Source: Sulfurimonas sp.
GTDB lineage: Bacteria; Campylobacterota; Campylobacteria; Campylobacterales; Sulfurimonadaceae
Assembly (NCBI RefSeq): GCF_029027585.1
Contig: NZ_CP093397.1
Coordinates: 930,001 to 994,000 of the forward strand
DNA length: 64,000 bases
Direction: 5' to 3'
Below are positions 17,837-27,225 of the stretch, piece by piece. The notes under the pieces are model-generated. The model searched no databases, was not told the DNA's origin, and worked only from the letters and a program-made list of their open reading frames with translations. The translations under genes and the position numbers were made by a program. Position 1 is the stretch's first letter. Every line of letters begins with the position of its first letter.

Positions 17837-19052
17837 TATTTTTTGTCCTCAAACTGTTTTAAAAATTCTTTTATATTTCTAGCTGCTTGACGAATTCTGT
17901 TATCATTTTCAATCAAAGCTATACGAACATAATTCTCACCATAAGCACCAAACCCAATCCCCGGAGCAACACAAACACCTGCTTCCATCAGAAGTCTTTT
18001 GAAAATTCTAGACTACCTAAATGCTCAACACACTTAGGTAATTTTGCCCAAACAAACATACTAGCTTCATTTTTCTTTAGATGCCAACCAACTCTATCAA
18101 AAGCTTCTATCAACACTTCTTGGCGATGGTTATATTTCGCTGTAATATCTCTAACACATTGTTGGTCACCATTTAGTGCAACAGTTGCAGCAACTTGAAT
18201 TGGAGTAAACATTCCATAATCTAACCACGATTTTATTTTTTGCAAAGCACCTATAAGTTTTTCATTTCCAACAAAGAAACCAACTCTCCAACCAGCCATA
18301 TTATATGACTTTGAAAGAGTAAAACTCTCAACCGCTACATCTTTTGCACCTTCAACACTCATAATTGACGGAGTCACATAACCATCAAAAGTTATATCTC
18401 CATAAGCTATATCTGAAATTATATAAAATCTTTTCTCTTTTGCCATAGCAACTAAACGAACATAAAACTCTTGAGTTACTGTTGCTGTTGTTGGATTGTG
18501 AGGAAAATTAACTAATACATATTTTGGCTTAGGAGAACTTTCTTTAAACACACGATCTAAGTCTTGAAAAAATTTATCTTCATCTACTCTGTAATGTTCA
18601 TCAAACTCTATACCAAATTTAACAACATTTCCACCTGCTAAGATAAAAGAATATTCATGAATAGGATAAGTTGGGTCTGGAACAACAGCTACATCACCTG
18701 GATTTGTTATAGCATAAGTAAGATGTGCATAACCCTCTTTTGAGCCCATTGTTGCAACACATTCAGTTGAAGGATCTAATACACAATCATATCTGCGTTC
18801 ATACCAATCCGCAATAGCTTTTAAGAGTTTAGGGATACCTTTTGAGGTCGAGTAACCATGAGTTTTTGTTTTTTTAGCAGATTCTACAAGTTTTTCTCTT
18901 ATATGCTCAGGAGTATCGCCATCGGGGTTACCCATTGAAAAGTCGATGACATCAGCACCGGCTCTTCTTTGTTGCATTTTAAGGTCATTTACCTCAGCAA
19001 AAACATACTTTGGTAATCTTTTCATTTTGTCAAATTGTATTTCATCAAACAT
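17836..19052 (-). pseudogene. Class I aminotransferase (LL-DAP/alanine aminotransferase type), one-base frameshift
   Basis: The main frame runs from the ATG at 19052 and contains SMGNPDGDTPEHI, VNFPHNPTTATV and SFTLSKSYNMAGWRVGF, whose Lys is the PLP ligand. It stops early at 17988. The expected C-terminus ([19 protein letters not shown] to FLKQFEDKK) continues in another frame and ends at 17836. Adding one A in the coding-strand A4 run at 17997-18000 restores [11 protein letters not shown] and one continuous reading frame. The length is two more than a multiple of three, consistent with one missing base. The gene belongs to the aspartate pathway by its coupling to hom. A consensus error is more likely than gene loss. 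Confidence 0.85.
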
Positions 19053-19098
19053 ATTTATTTCCTATAAATTATTGATGATATTTTAGCGAAAAAAAACT

Positions 19099-19935
19099 TT
19101 ACCTTGAGCCAATGGGTGTAAGAACTAAATCATCTCTAATATTTTTAAGAGTATAGATATCAGAAATTTTTAAATAATAGGTATTTTCTTTCATATTTAA
19201 AAGTATTTTACTTCTTCTTCTATCTCTTTTTATAACTTTTAAAAGATGCATAGAACTGTCATAATAAGCGATATATGGGTACCAACTATTCCTTGGTGAT
19301 GAAGTTATACGAAGTTTTTTTATATTTGAAACATCTACCCATTTAGCGTAAAGTGACCGTTTTAGTTTTACCTCTATATCTTCTTCAAGAAGCTCAACAT
19401 TTAGCCGTCCATTTCTCATATCTATAACATAAGTCCACTCTGTTGGTTTTTCTCGATTTATATCTACTATGACACATCCACTTTTTGCTAACTCATTTTG
19501 TAAAACTCGAGGGTCTGTTGCATATTCTGATATTAGTGAAATTGTCCAAGTAAACTCTGTATTATCAAGGTTTGATTCTTGAGTTACATATCTGTAATAA
19601 CCTATATTTCTGAGTGTATCACCCATGATTTTAACAAAAAATAGAGGCGAACCACTTGTTTTAAAATGTAAGGTTAATTCACTTGGTTTTTTAAAAAATA
19701 GATTTAAAAGACCATTGTCTTTTAGGGTTTGTGTAACTTTGACAGCATCTACTCTCTCTCCAAGATAATATTGAGATGAAGGAGTAAATAAAATATTGAT
19801 GTAAGCTTTGTTTTGTTCATAAACTTGCGGCTCTATAAAAGTTTGTATCTTTTGTGTTAGAGCATCTACTTCTTTTACCTCATCTGATACAAGAGCAGAT
19901 AAACTCAAAAGAAGAGCCAAAAATAGTTTTACCAT
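19099..19935 (-). CDS. Unknown secreted protein
   Basis: This 278-residue protein starts with a probable signal peptide (MVKLFLALLLSLSALVSDEV). The mature part contains mixed strands and helices, including TLHFKTSGSPLFFVKIMG and NIGYYRYVTQESNLDNTEFT, and it has a basic, strand-rich C-terminus. I do not recognise a family. It overlaps the upstream membrane protein gene by seven bases, so the two are probably made together and may work together at the envelope. Confidence 0.6.
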   Translation of the reverse strand: MVKLFLALLLSLSALVSDEVKEVDALTQKIQTFIEPQVYEQNKAYINILFTPSSQYYLGERVDAVKVTQTLKDNGLLNLFFKKPSELTLHFKTSGSPLFFVKIMGDTLRNIGYYRYVTQESNLDNTEFTWTISLISEYATDPRVLQNELAKSGCVIVDINREKPTEWTYVIDMRNGRLNVELLEEDIEVKLKRSLYAKWVDVSNIKKLRITSSPRNSWYPYIAYYDSSMHLLKVIKRDRRRSKILLNMKENTYYLKISDIYTLKNIRDDLVLTPIGSR

Positions 19936-20741
19936 TTATTGCCTCTGTTTAACTCCTTAAACTCTTTAAAACTGATTTTTGAAATTTTAGAATCTTTATA
20001 CAAAAGTCTGATATTTAACTTATCTGTAAACTCTGTAACTTCTCCATTTATAACTACTTTAACATAACCATGACCAAGTGTTAAAATCCAATCTTTATTT
20101 GGGTCAATATCAAGCTCACCCTTAAATAATTTTTGTTTTTTTGTATAAGATTCAAGGTCAATATAACCTATCCAAAGTTGAGATTTTGGAATTATTTTAA
20201 AAGATTTTTCAACCTCTAAAACCTCAAGTACATCTGAGTCTTTTTTAAGTACAACAACTTCTAAAGTATTATTTTTATCTTCAACTTTTTCTTCTTCAAA
20301 TATATTACCTTTGATATTCTCTCTAGCACTCTCTATCGCGCTATTATCAATAGAGTGGGATGAAGTTTTGATTGCTGCTGTTGATGATAAATCAAGAGTG
20401 AAAAAAACTGCTACTACAAAAATAAGCAAAGCTATACCAACATAAACTAAAGTATAGTTTTTTTTCTTTGTTGGTGCTACAAAAACTTTTGTATTTTTTT
20501 GTACTTCAGGAACTTCAACACTCTCTTCAACATGAAAAAACTCTTCTGCTTTTGCTTTTAAAGAAGTTAAATCTACTCCATACTCTCTCTCAAGGATTGA
20601 TATAAAGCCTAAAGCTTGAATCTTTGTCATTTTTTCAAAATTTTCATGTAAAATAGCTTGAGCATTATGTCTAGCTATATGCGTTTGTTCGTGTATCTTT
20701 TGTGCGCCAATGCTCTTTAACTTATCAAATCCATTACTCAT
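19929..20741 (-). CDS. Unknown single-pass membrane protein
   Basis: This 270-residue protein has a cytoplasmic helical N-terminus (about 1-70, with GAQKIHEQTHIARHNAQAIL), one transmembrane segment near 96-117 (YTLVYVGIALLIFVVAVFF) and a C-terminal outer part. That C-terminal part contains SQLWIGYIDLESYTKKQKLF and KDWILTLGHGYVKVVING, a small beta domain. The layout resembles RodZ-like proteins (helical cytoplasmic domain, one membrane pass, beta domain), but no HTH signature is evident, so I leave the function open. It overlaps the RNA methyltransferase gene by four bases. Confidence 0.6.
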   Translation of the reverse strand: MSNGFDKLKSIGAQKIHEQTHIARHNAQAILHENFEKMTKIQALGFISILEREYGVDLTSLKAKAEEFFHVEESVEVPEVQKNTKVFVAPTKKKNYTLVYVGIALLIFVVAVFFTLDLSSTAAIKTSSHSIDNSAIESARENIKGNIFEEEKVEDKNNTLEVVVLKKDSDVLEVLEVEKSFKIIPKSQLWIGYIDLESYTKKQKLFKGELDIDPNKDWILTLGHGYVKVVINGEVTEFTDKLNIRLLYKDSKISKISFKEFKELNRGNKW

Positions 20742-21418
20742 ATTCTCATCCTATCCATCAAAATAGCTCCTGCCACACTAACATTTAAAGAATCAAATTC
20801 ATGTGACATTTTTATACTAACAACTTCATCTAACTTTGAAATAATTCTCGAAGTTAAACCTTCACCTTCACTACCTAAAACTAAAGCTCTCTTTTGTTTT
20901 ACTTTAACATCTCTTATGTCATTTCCATTCATATCAGCACCATAGACGCAAAACCCAGATGTTTTTAGGTTATTTATAACATCGTGAATATTATGCTCTA
21001 TTGCTAAAGGCATATCAAAAAGTGCTCCCGTACTAGTTCTGAGAATAGGCTCAAGATTTAAGTTTCTTATCCCACTAACTATGATGCCTTCTACACCCAT
21101 AGCATAAGCCGTTCTCACAATAGCACCAATATTTCCAACATCAGTTAAACCTGATAATATTAAAACAAAGTTTTTATCTAAAAAAGAACTTGCGTCAAAG
21201 GGAACATAATCATCAACTTCGGCTAATATTCCTTGATGCATGGCATTTTTACACATCTTCCCTGCAGCATCTGAAGGGATGCGTTTAACTTCAAAATTCA
21301 TCTTCATTAATCTTGAATATTCTTTTTTTTCTATCTCTTTTGCGAGGTACAAAATCTTGATTTTATTTGGATAATTTTTTATTATATAATTGACTGGTTG
21401 CTTAGCATAAATTAACAT
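20738..21418 (-). CDS. rlmB: TrmH/SpoU-family RNA 2'-O-methyltransferase (RlmB-like)
   Basis: This 226-residue SPOUT enzyme should methylate a ribose in rRNA; the best guess is 23S G2251 by RlmB. The three knot motifs are visible: LILSGLTDVGNIGAIVRTA (motif 1 with Asn and Arg), RALVLGSEGEGLTSRI (motif 2) and VSIKMSHEFDSLNVSVAGAI (motif 3). A short N-terminal L30e-like substrate-binding part precedes them. Its position among rsmI and rsmE supports an rRNA role. Confidence 0.88.
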   Translation of the reverse strand: MLIYAKQPVNYIIKNYPNKIKILYLAKEIEKKEYSRLMKMNFEVKRIPSDAAGKMCKNAMHQGILAEVDDYVPFDASSFLDKNFVLILSGLTDVGNIGAIVRTAYAMGVEGIIVSGIRNLNLEPILRTSTGALFDMPLAIEHNIHDVINNLKTSGFCVYGADMNGNDIRDVKVKQKRALVLGSEGEGLTSRIISKLDEVVSIKMSHEFDSLNVSVAGAILMDRMRI

Positions 21419-21447
21419 GAGCTATTTTAGCTAAAAAAGTGTTTATT

Positions 21448-22263
21448 TTAAAGTTTTAATAGTCTTTGATAGCAAGATTTGGTATTTTCGCCCGTTATTT
21501 TACATATAAGTTTAGCTTGAACTTTTTTAGGAAGGTCAAGTTCTAGTATATCTACCTGAGAAACAGCACTGCTATTTTGAGTAGCATCTGCATTTAAAAC
21601 AACAACCCACTCTCCACGAAAGTTTGAATCAAGAGTAGTCAAGATTTCCTCTGCTGTTCCATAAAAATAGTTTTGAAATTTTTTAGTTAACTCTTTTGCT
21701 AAAAAGATTTTTCTTTCATTATCTTCTTTTTTTATCTCTAACAAAAGTTTTTCTAAGCGATGTGGGGATTCATAAAGTATGGTTGTAAAACCACTATATA
21801 AAGCACCTTGAAGTGAAGATATTCTATCTTGTCCTTTATGAGGTATAAATCCCCAAAACAACATTTTTGTTTGAACAAAACCACTTGCTACAAAAGCAGT
21901 AAGAAGTGCATTTGCCCCTGGAAAAACATCATACTCAACATTATTCTCTTGTGCATATTTTACTAAAAGTTGCCCTGGGTCACTAATGCCTGGCATCCCA
22001 GCATCTGAAGCATAAACTACATTTGCATCAAAAAAAGAAGGCTCTAGTTTTTCTAAAAACTCTTTTTCGTTGTGTGAATGAAGAGAGATAAATTGTTGAT
22101 TTTCTTTAAACGAAGTGTTGTATCGCTCTTTTAAAATGTGTATGAGTTTTTTTGTAACGCGAGTATCTTCGCAAAGTAGTATATCAGCTTCACTTAAAGC
22201 TTCGATAGCTCTAAGTGATATATCGCCAATATTTCCAATCGGAGTTGGAATTAGTTTTAACAA
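21448..22263 (-). CDS. rsmI: 16S rRNA (cytidine-1402-2'-O)-methyltransferase
   Basis: RsmI methylates C1402 in the ribosomal decoding centre. The 271-residue protein has the family motifs LIPTPIGNIGDISLRAIEAL at the start, LCEDTRVTKKLIHIL, and YASDAGMPGISDPGQLLVKYA, with FPGANALLTAFVASG after it. The last 50 residues are shorter than in E. coli. The gene lies 12 bases after rpmE. Confidence 0.95.
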   Translation of the reverse strand: MLKLIPTPIGNIGDISLRAIEALSEADILLCEDTRVTKKLIHILKERYNTSFKENQQFISLHSHNEKEFLEKLEPSFFDANVVYASDAGMPGISDPGQLLVKYAQENNVEYDVFPGANALLTAFVASGFVQTKMLFWGFIPHKGQDRISSLQGALYSGFTTILYESPHRLEKLLLEIKKEDNERKIFLAKELTKKFQNYFYGTAEEILTTLDSNFRGEWVVVLNADATQNSSAVSQVDILELDLPKKVQAKLICKITGENTKSCYQRLLKL

Positions 22264-22275
22264 GAAATATCTTGT

Positions 22276-22476
22276 CTATTTTTTATCGTAACGCGCGTTA
22301 AATTTCTCAATACGACCTGCTGTATCTACCATTCTCTCAGAACCTGTGAAAAATGGGTGACATTCATTGCAAATATCAATACGCAATATATCTTGTTGGC
22401 TTTTGTTTTCAAAGCTGTTTCCACATGCACAAGTTACAGTACAAGTTACTAAATTAGGGTGAAGATCTTTTTTCAT
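22276..22476 (-). CDS. rpmE: Ribosomal protein L31 (zinc-binding type)
   Basis: This is a 66-residue large-subunit protein. The cysteines at 16, 18, 36 and 39 ([20 protein letters not shown]) make this the zinc-containing form. The C-terminus with RIEKFNARY is standard. It is followed closely by rsmI. Confidence 0.97.
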   Translation of the reverse strand: MKKDLHPNLVTCTVTCACGNSFENKSQQDILRIDICNECHPFFTGSERMVDTAGRIEKFNARYDKK

Positions 22477-22581
22477 TTTTTTACCTTTTGATACACGATT
22501 TGTATGCGTATATCTATATATTTTTAAATCCGTATGGGTGCAGATTTTAAGAACTCGAATTATATCGAAATTTATCTTAGT

Positions 22582-23265
22582 TTACAATATTATCTTACTA
22601 GCCACGGCAACAACAGCACTCTCAGAACGAATAACCATAGGAGTGTCAAGTCTAAAGCTATCTTGAGTTTTTAAAAACTCTCTCTCATTCTTAGAAAAAC
22701 CACCCTCGCAACCTACTAAAACTCTTTTAAAATCACTTGTTTCTGTTAGAGTTTTTTCACAAAAATCAAAAACTTTTGTATCAGGAAACTCACCGATAAA
22801 CTCTTTTATACTTTTGTATCTGTCAAACTCTATAAAACTGCTTCTTCCAGATTGTTGCACAGATGCTTCTTGGATTCTTTTAAATCTAGCAAAGTCTAAC
22901 TTAAAGTTTTTTTGACTTCTCTCACAAGATATAAAAGAGATTTTTTCTACTCCAATCTCACTCAAACTTGGCAAAACTTTTTCTATAGACTTAGCATCTA
23001 TCACGCACCAAGCTAGATGCAGACTTTTTTTAGCTTTTACTTCTTTTTCTTTAGAGCTTATTAGACTTAATACAACTCTTTTAGCATCTAGCTCTACTAT
23101 CTCATAAGCATATAAAGTCTTCATCTCATTTGGATTTCTAAAGTCAAGCCTATCTCCAAGAGCATGACGGCGAACTTTTACGAGGTACTTATGAAGTTCA
23201 CCTTTAACAACAAAGCTATTTTTTGAAGCTTCATCACTTAAGATATATATCAAATCCACATCCAA
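22582..23265 (-). CDS. rsmE: 16S rRNA (uracil-1498-N3)-methyltransferase
   Basis: RsmE methylates U1498 in 16S rRNA. This 227-residue SPOUT protein has an N-terminal PUA-like domain (KYLVKVRRHALGDRLDFRN) and knot motifs IGVEKISFISCERSQKNF, VQQSGRSSF and LVGCEGGFSKNEREF, ending in the RSESAVVAVASKI block. The E. coli-like features are clear. It overlaps the end of the upstream membrane protein gene by 16 bases. Confidence 0.92.
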   Translation of the reverse strand: MDVDLIYILSDEASKNSFVVKGELHKYLVKVRRHALGDRLDFRNPNEMKTLYAYEIVELDAKRVVLSLISSKEKEVKAKKSLHLAWCVIDAKSIEKVLPSLSEIGVEKISFISCERSQKNFKLDFARFKRIQEASVQQSGRSSFIEFDRYKSIKEFIGEFPDTKVFDFCEKTLTETSDFKRVLVGCEGGFSKNEREFLKTQDSFRLDTPMVIRSESAVVAVASKIIL

Positions 23266-23657
23266 ATAGAGATAGACAAGGTTAAAAATATCTCCATCGC
23301 AAATATTCTATATGCACCTGCTTTATAATACTCTAATGAATAAGCATCCCTTTTATCTAATTTTTGCAAACTTTTTGAGCGTTTATTTTCTAAAACTATT
23401 AAAGCTATTGCAAAAATTATCATAATAATATTTTCTATTGTAAAGTCTAGATGCTTTGCTGCCATCATAATAACACCAGTAAAGATAACTGTTCCAATCG
23501 TTGTGATGCCAATAGGCATAAAAAGCAACATAAATCTTGCATATTTTTTTATATCATCTGCTCTAAGGAGCATAAAAAGATGGATAAAAATCATTCCTAA
23601 AATTCCAAAAACACCAAAGTTATGTGTTACAATACTCATATCATACATTTCATTCAT
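23250..23657 (-). CDS. Four-helix membrane protein of unknown function
   Basis: This 135-residue protein has about four hydrophobic stretches: VFGILGMIFIHLFMLL, FMLLFMPIGITTIGTVIFTG, IENIIMIIFAIALIVLE, and a last one ending at the C-terminus (IFLTLSISIWMW). Basic clusters between helices (ENKRSKSLQKLDKRD) suggest internal loops. I do not recognise the family. It is divergent from moeA and overlaps rsmE, so it is probably co-transcribed with the rRNA-modification genes. Confidence 0.6.
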   Translation of the reverse strand: MNEMYDMSIVTHNFGVFGILGMIFIHLFMLLRADDIKKYARFMLLFMPIGITTIGTVIFTGVIMMAAKHLDFTIENIIMIIFAIALIVLENKRSKSLQKLDKRDAYSLEYYKAGAYRIFAMEIFLTLSISIWMWI

Positions 23658-23694
23658 AGTGGAATACTACAACAAATCAACTAAAAGAAGAGTT

Positions 23695-24918
23695 ATGGAA
23701 GTTACAATAAAAAAAGCACTTGAAATAATCTACAAAAATTCTAAGAAAAAATCATTGAAAATATTACCCATAGAATCGGTACTCGGTTGCATCTTAGCTC
23801 AAGATATTATAGCTACTCATAATCTTCCTCCTTACGATAACTCTGCAATGGACGGTTACACTGTAAAAAGCATAGATGCTGGTAAATGCGTTAAAGTTGA
23901 ACATACTATTTTTGCAGGGGACAACTCTAGTGAAGTTCTCAAAAATGATTATGCGATAAAGATTATGACTGGTGCTAAAATTCCTGAGGGCTGTGAATTA
24001 ATCGTTCCTATTGAAGATACAAAAGAGTGTCAAGGAGGAGTGCAATTACCTCAAACTTTGACTCCTTCAAAACACATAAGACTTTGCGGCGAAGACATTA
24101 AAAGCGGTGAGATTCTTTTAAAAAGTGGAGATAAACTACAAGCGCACCAAATCACTCTTTTGGCATCTCAGGGTATCAGCCATGTAAAAGTATATAAAAA
24201 ACCTCGTATCGCTCTATTTGCTTCAGGGAGTGAACTTAAGATGCACTTTGAGAGCGTTGAAGCATATCAACTTTACAACACAAACACACCTGCACTTTTT
24301 TCTCGTTCACTTGAGCTTGGATGTGAGGTTGATTTTATAGGAACGGCAAAAGACACTTTAGAGGATTTAAAAGAGCATATCAAGAGTGCTTTAAATAGCG
24401 ACCTTATCATAACTTCAGGTGGAGTTAGTGTTGGCGATGCAGATTATACCAAAGAGGCTTTTAGTGCGTTTGGTATGCAAACATATTTTGATAAAGTACA
24501 AATCAAACCCGGTAAACCTACGACTTTTGGTACGATTAATGATACTTTAGTTTTAAATCTTCCTGGAAATCCTCTTGCTGCATCTTTAAACTTTGAACTT
24601 TTTGCTCAAAGTATTATTTTAGCACTTAGCGGTAACATAGCTAAATATATAAATACAATTCAAACAAAAATGAAGACCAACTATAAGCTTAAAAAAGGAC
24701 GAATAACTTTAGTTCCTGGGTTTTTTGATGGTGTGAGTTTTGAAGCGTGTAACAAATTCGCCCCTGGAATGGTTAGTCCTCTGGCTTCTTCAAACTCTTA
24801 TATTATGATAGATGAAGGTGTTGACTTTATCGCATCTGAAGATAGTGTAAAAATTATTCCTATTAGATGGTGTTTTACTTCTAAAGAAATGGTGGATTTA
24901 CTAACTAAACCTCTTTAG
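23695..24918 (+). CDS. moeA: Molybdopterin molybdenumtransferase
   Basis: MoeA inserts molybdate into adenylated molybdopterin. The 407-residue protein begins MEVTIKKALEII. Family motifs are LPPYDNSAMDGYTV near residue 45, IMTGAKIPEG, ITSGGVSVGDADYTKEA and LNLPGNPLAASLNFELF. An ATG further upstream at 23503 is in frame but would add a tail with no similarity and overlap the divergent gene, so 23695 is preferred; GAAGAG lies before it. It supports the molybdoenzyme at 14.5 kb and works with moaA at 26.3 kb. Confidence 0.93.
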   Translation: MEVTIKKALEIIYKNSKKKSLKILPIESVLGCILAQDIIATHNLPPYDNSAMDGYTVKSIDAGKCVKVEHTIFAGDNSSEVLKNDYAIKIMTGAKIPEGCELIVPIEDTKECQGGVQLPQTLTPSKHIRLCGEDIKSGEILLKSGDKLQAHQITLLASQGISHVKVYKKPRIALFASGSELKMHFESVEAYQLYNTNTPALFSRSLELGCEVDFIGTAKDTLEDLKEHIKSALNSDLIITSGGVSVGDADYTKEAFSAFGMQTYFDKVQIKPGKPTTFGTINDTLVLNLPGNPLAASLNFELFAQSIILALSGNIAKYINTIQTKMKTNYKLKKGRITLVPGFFDGVSFEACNKFAPGMVSPLASSNSYIMIDEGVDFIASEDSVKIIPIRWCFTSKEMVDLLTKPL

Positions 24919-25486
24919 GATTTAAAAAACTCTCACCTTTTTTTATCTTCTCCCACAGCTTAGAATCCACCCAATCATTTTTAACTTCATCTGAAAATAT
25001 TATATCTTCAAGCTGTATATAACCCATCTCTTTTGAATAAGCATCTTGATTAAAAGCTTGAGCATAACCCGTTTGTGTTTCATGTACTATGATACTGTTT
25101 AACTTAACTTCTTTTTCGCCATTTACACACGATGTAAGTTGTAGGAGTCTATCTATCATCACAAAAATTACTCGAGAGAACTGCTCACAAGAAGGAGATA
25201 CGGGAAGCTCAACCCATCTAGTGGAATGTTTCTTCATGTCATCTTTATACTCTTGTGTATCCCCACTCCAAACAGCGATGCTATGATCAAAACTCTCAAT
25301 CAAAGCCTTCATATTTTGCTTCATAAGTCCAAAATCATAAACCATTTGACCATTATCTAAAAAGTTTGATTCAAAAAGAAGCTCTACTCTATAAGAATGA
25401 CCATGCAAAGAACTTCTGCATTTTATAGTTGAGCATCCACGAACTATATGAGCATTTTCAAATTTAAAAAGTTTTCTTATTATCAT
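24905..25486 (-). CDS. queD: 6-carboxytetrahydropterin synthase
   Basis: QueD makes 6-carboxytetrahydropterin from dihydroneopterin triphosphate in queuosine synthesis. The 193-residue protein has FKFENAHIV near the start with a zinc His, CRSSLHGHSYRVEL with the catalytic Cys and the zinc-binding HGH, and a C-terminal VHETQTGYAQA block with the conserved HE. It overlaps the 3' end of convergent moeA by 14 bases and lies five bases after queE. Confidence 0.9.
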   Translation of the reverse strand: MIIRKLFKFENAHIVRGCSTIKCRSSLHGHSYRVELLFESNFLDNGQMVYDFGLMKQNMKALIESFDHSIAVWSGDTQEYKDDMKKHSTRWVELPVSPSCEQFSRVIFVMIDRLLQLTSCVNGEKEVKLNSIIVHETQTGYAQAFNQDAYSKEMGYIQLEDIIFSDEVKNDWVDSKLWEKIKKGESFLNPKEV

Positions 25487-25490
25487 ATAT

Positions 25491-26252
25491 CTAAACTCCT
25501 TTATTTATATCCCATATTCTTATATGAAGTCTATCAGAAAAATTATAACCTTTTGCTTTACAAAACTCTATAAGTGCAGGTGTATTTAACTCTACTTCTT
25601 CTTTATTACCACCCAAAGGCATACAGTAAACTTGTGTAGATGCTGAGTGCATTAAAATATTTTCTATCTCTTCTTCAAGCCCTAAAGTTATAGACTCAGC
25701 ATCTATGCTAAACTTAAAAAAAGCCTCTGATGCATTTGATGCTATGGAGTAAATAACATCTCCTTTAACTCTTTTTTGTAGCTCTTCCTTTGAGTTAGAT
25801 AGTTTTACAGACAAAGCAAAAATAAACTCTTTATAGATAGGATATTTTTCAAAATTTATATTTATAGTAGCATTTGTTTCAAAGGTAACTCTATGACCTT
25901 TTTTATGAAGTTTTTGCAAAAATTCTAAAAATATTTTATCATTTAGATTTAAAAGAGGCTCTCCTCCTGTTAATACAATATCCACAGGTCGTGAAGGCAA
26001 ATCGTAAAGATTTAAAATATTTAAAAGCTCTTGTGCTTGATTTATAACTATCCAGTTTTTAGAAAAATGCTCTTTATTTACTGCATAAACTGTGTCGCAA
26101 CCAAGTATTGAAGTTCCATCTGGTGCTGTTTCTTTGCATCCAAAACCTTCACACTTAAGATTACATCCACCAAAGCGAAAAAAGACAGATGGAGCGCCAA
26201 CATAACGCCCTTCCCCTTGAATGGAGTAAAAATGTTCTACTAAATAGAGCAA
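25491..26252 (-). CDS. queE: 7-carboxy-7-deazaguanine synthase, radical SAM
   Basis: QueE turns 6-carboxytetrahydropterin into 7-carboxy-7-deazaguanine. The start YLVEHFYSIQGEGRYVGAPS is the family hallmark. The cluster cysteines are not in the plain CX3CX2C form: Cys30 and Cys34 (GGCNLKCEG) are followed by Cys39 and Cys52, and Cys52 is in GCDT, the usual context of the third ligand, giving CX3CX17C. VLTGGEPLLN follows at about residue 94. It stands directly between queD and moaA on the same strand. Confidence 0.88.
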   Translation of the reverse strand: MLYLVEHFYSIQGEGRYVGAPSVFFRFGGCNLKCEGFGCKETAPDGTSILGCDTVYAVNKEHFSKNWIVINQAQELLNILNLYDLPSRPVDIVLTGGEPLLNLNDKIFLEFLQKLHKKGHRVTFETNATININFEKYPIYKEFIFALSVKLSNSKEELQKRVKGDVIYSIASNASEAFFKFSIDAESITLGLEEEIENILMHSASTQVYCMPLGGNKEEVELNTPALIEFCKAKGYNFSDRLHIRIWDINKGV

Positions 26253-26255
26253 CTA

Positions 26256-27221
26256 CTAGCCACCAGTTTCATAAAAAGCGCGAGAAGAAACTTCCGCGTC
26301 ATCTCCACCCCAGCGATTCTTTTCAGGCTTTGTTCTAACAACTTCCCTAAGTACTTGGGCAGCTGCTTTAATATCTCCCGCTTTTATAGCTTTTGATATA
26401 CTTATAGCTTCATCAAAGTAAAGACAAGGGATAAGATTACCTTCTGCGGTAAGTCTTATGCGGTTACATTGTTTACAAAAATCATCTGCATAAGGCTCTA
26501 TAATTCCAAATCTATAACCATCTTTCATAGTAAAATAATGCGAAGGGGAAGAGCCATCAAAGCCATCATCACTAAACTCATACTTTGTTCTTAAAATATT
26601 TAAAAGCTCATCAGATTTTAAACCTTTTATCTCTTTAGATGCAAAAGAATTTTCCATATACTCTATAAACCTTATGCTCATTGAACGCTCTTTACAATAC
26701 TCTAAAACATCAATGATTTCATCTGCATTTACATTTTTCATCGGAACCATATTTACTTTAACTTTTAGTCCAACTTTTAGTGCTTCTTCAACGCCTTGCA
26801 AAACATTTTTTAAAACATCTTTTTGTGCTATATCTTTAGCTACTTCAGGTTTTAGTGTATCTATGCTTACATTTATGCGTTTGAGTCCTGCATCTTTTAA
26901 CTTTTGTGCAGTTCCTTTTAAGAGATAGGCATTTGTAGTCATTGCTAAGTCTATACTAGGCTTATAAGTATAAATCATATTTATAAACTTATCTAAATCC
27001 TCTCGTAAAAGTGGTTCTCCACCTGTTATGCGAATTTTCTTTACGCCTTCATCTATTGCTATCTTCATAAACTCAAAAAGTTCTTCAAAATTAAGAAGAT
27101 TCTCTTTAGGAACCCATGAAAATGGTTTTTCTGGCATACAGTACTGGCATCTAAAGTTACATCGTTCTGTTACTGAAACTCTTAAATAATCAACTACTCT
27201 GTCATAAGAATCTATTAGCAT
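26256..27221 (-). CDS. moaA: GTP 3',8-cyclase
   Basis: MoaA performs the first step of molybdopterin synthesis, with two [4Fe-4S] clusters. The N-terminal cluster motif is [10 protein letters not shown], followed by [10 protein letters not shown]. The C-terminal cluster motif is [11 protein letters not shown]...LIPCLYF, and the protein ends FYETGG, keeping the C-terminal double glycine needed for activity in the family. Length 321 residues is typical. It lies four bases after the SHOCT lipoprotein gene. Confidence 0.95.
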   Translation of the reverse strand: MLIDSYDRVVDYLRVSVTERCNFRCQYCMPEKPFSWVPKENLLNFEELFEFMKIAIDEGVKKIRITGGEPLLREDLDKFINMIYTYKPSIDLAMTTNAYLLKGTAQKLKDAGLKRINVSIDTLKPEVAKDIAQKDVLKNVLQGVEEALKVGLKVKVNMVPMKNVNADEIIDVLEYCKERSMSIRFIEYMENSFASKEIKGLKSDELLNILRTKYEFSDDGFDGSSPSHYFTMKDGYRFGIIEPYADDFCKQCNRIRLTAEGNLIPCLYFDEAISISKAIKAGDIKAAAQVLREVVRTKPEKNRWGGDDAEVSSRAFYETGG

Positions 27222-27225
27222 CTAT

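Noticed and set aside
23503..23694. Longer N-terminus of moeA
   Set aside because: It overlaps the divergent membrane protein gene and lacks family similarity; the ATG at 23695 gives the normal start.
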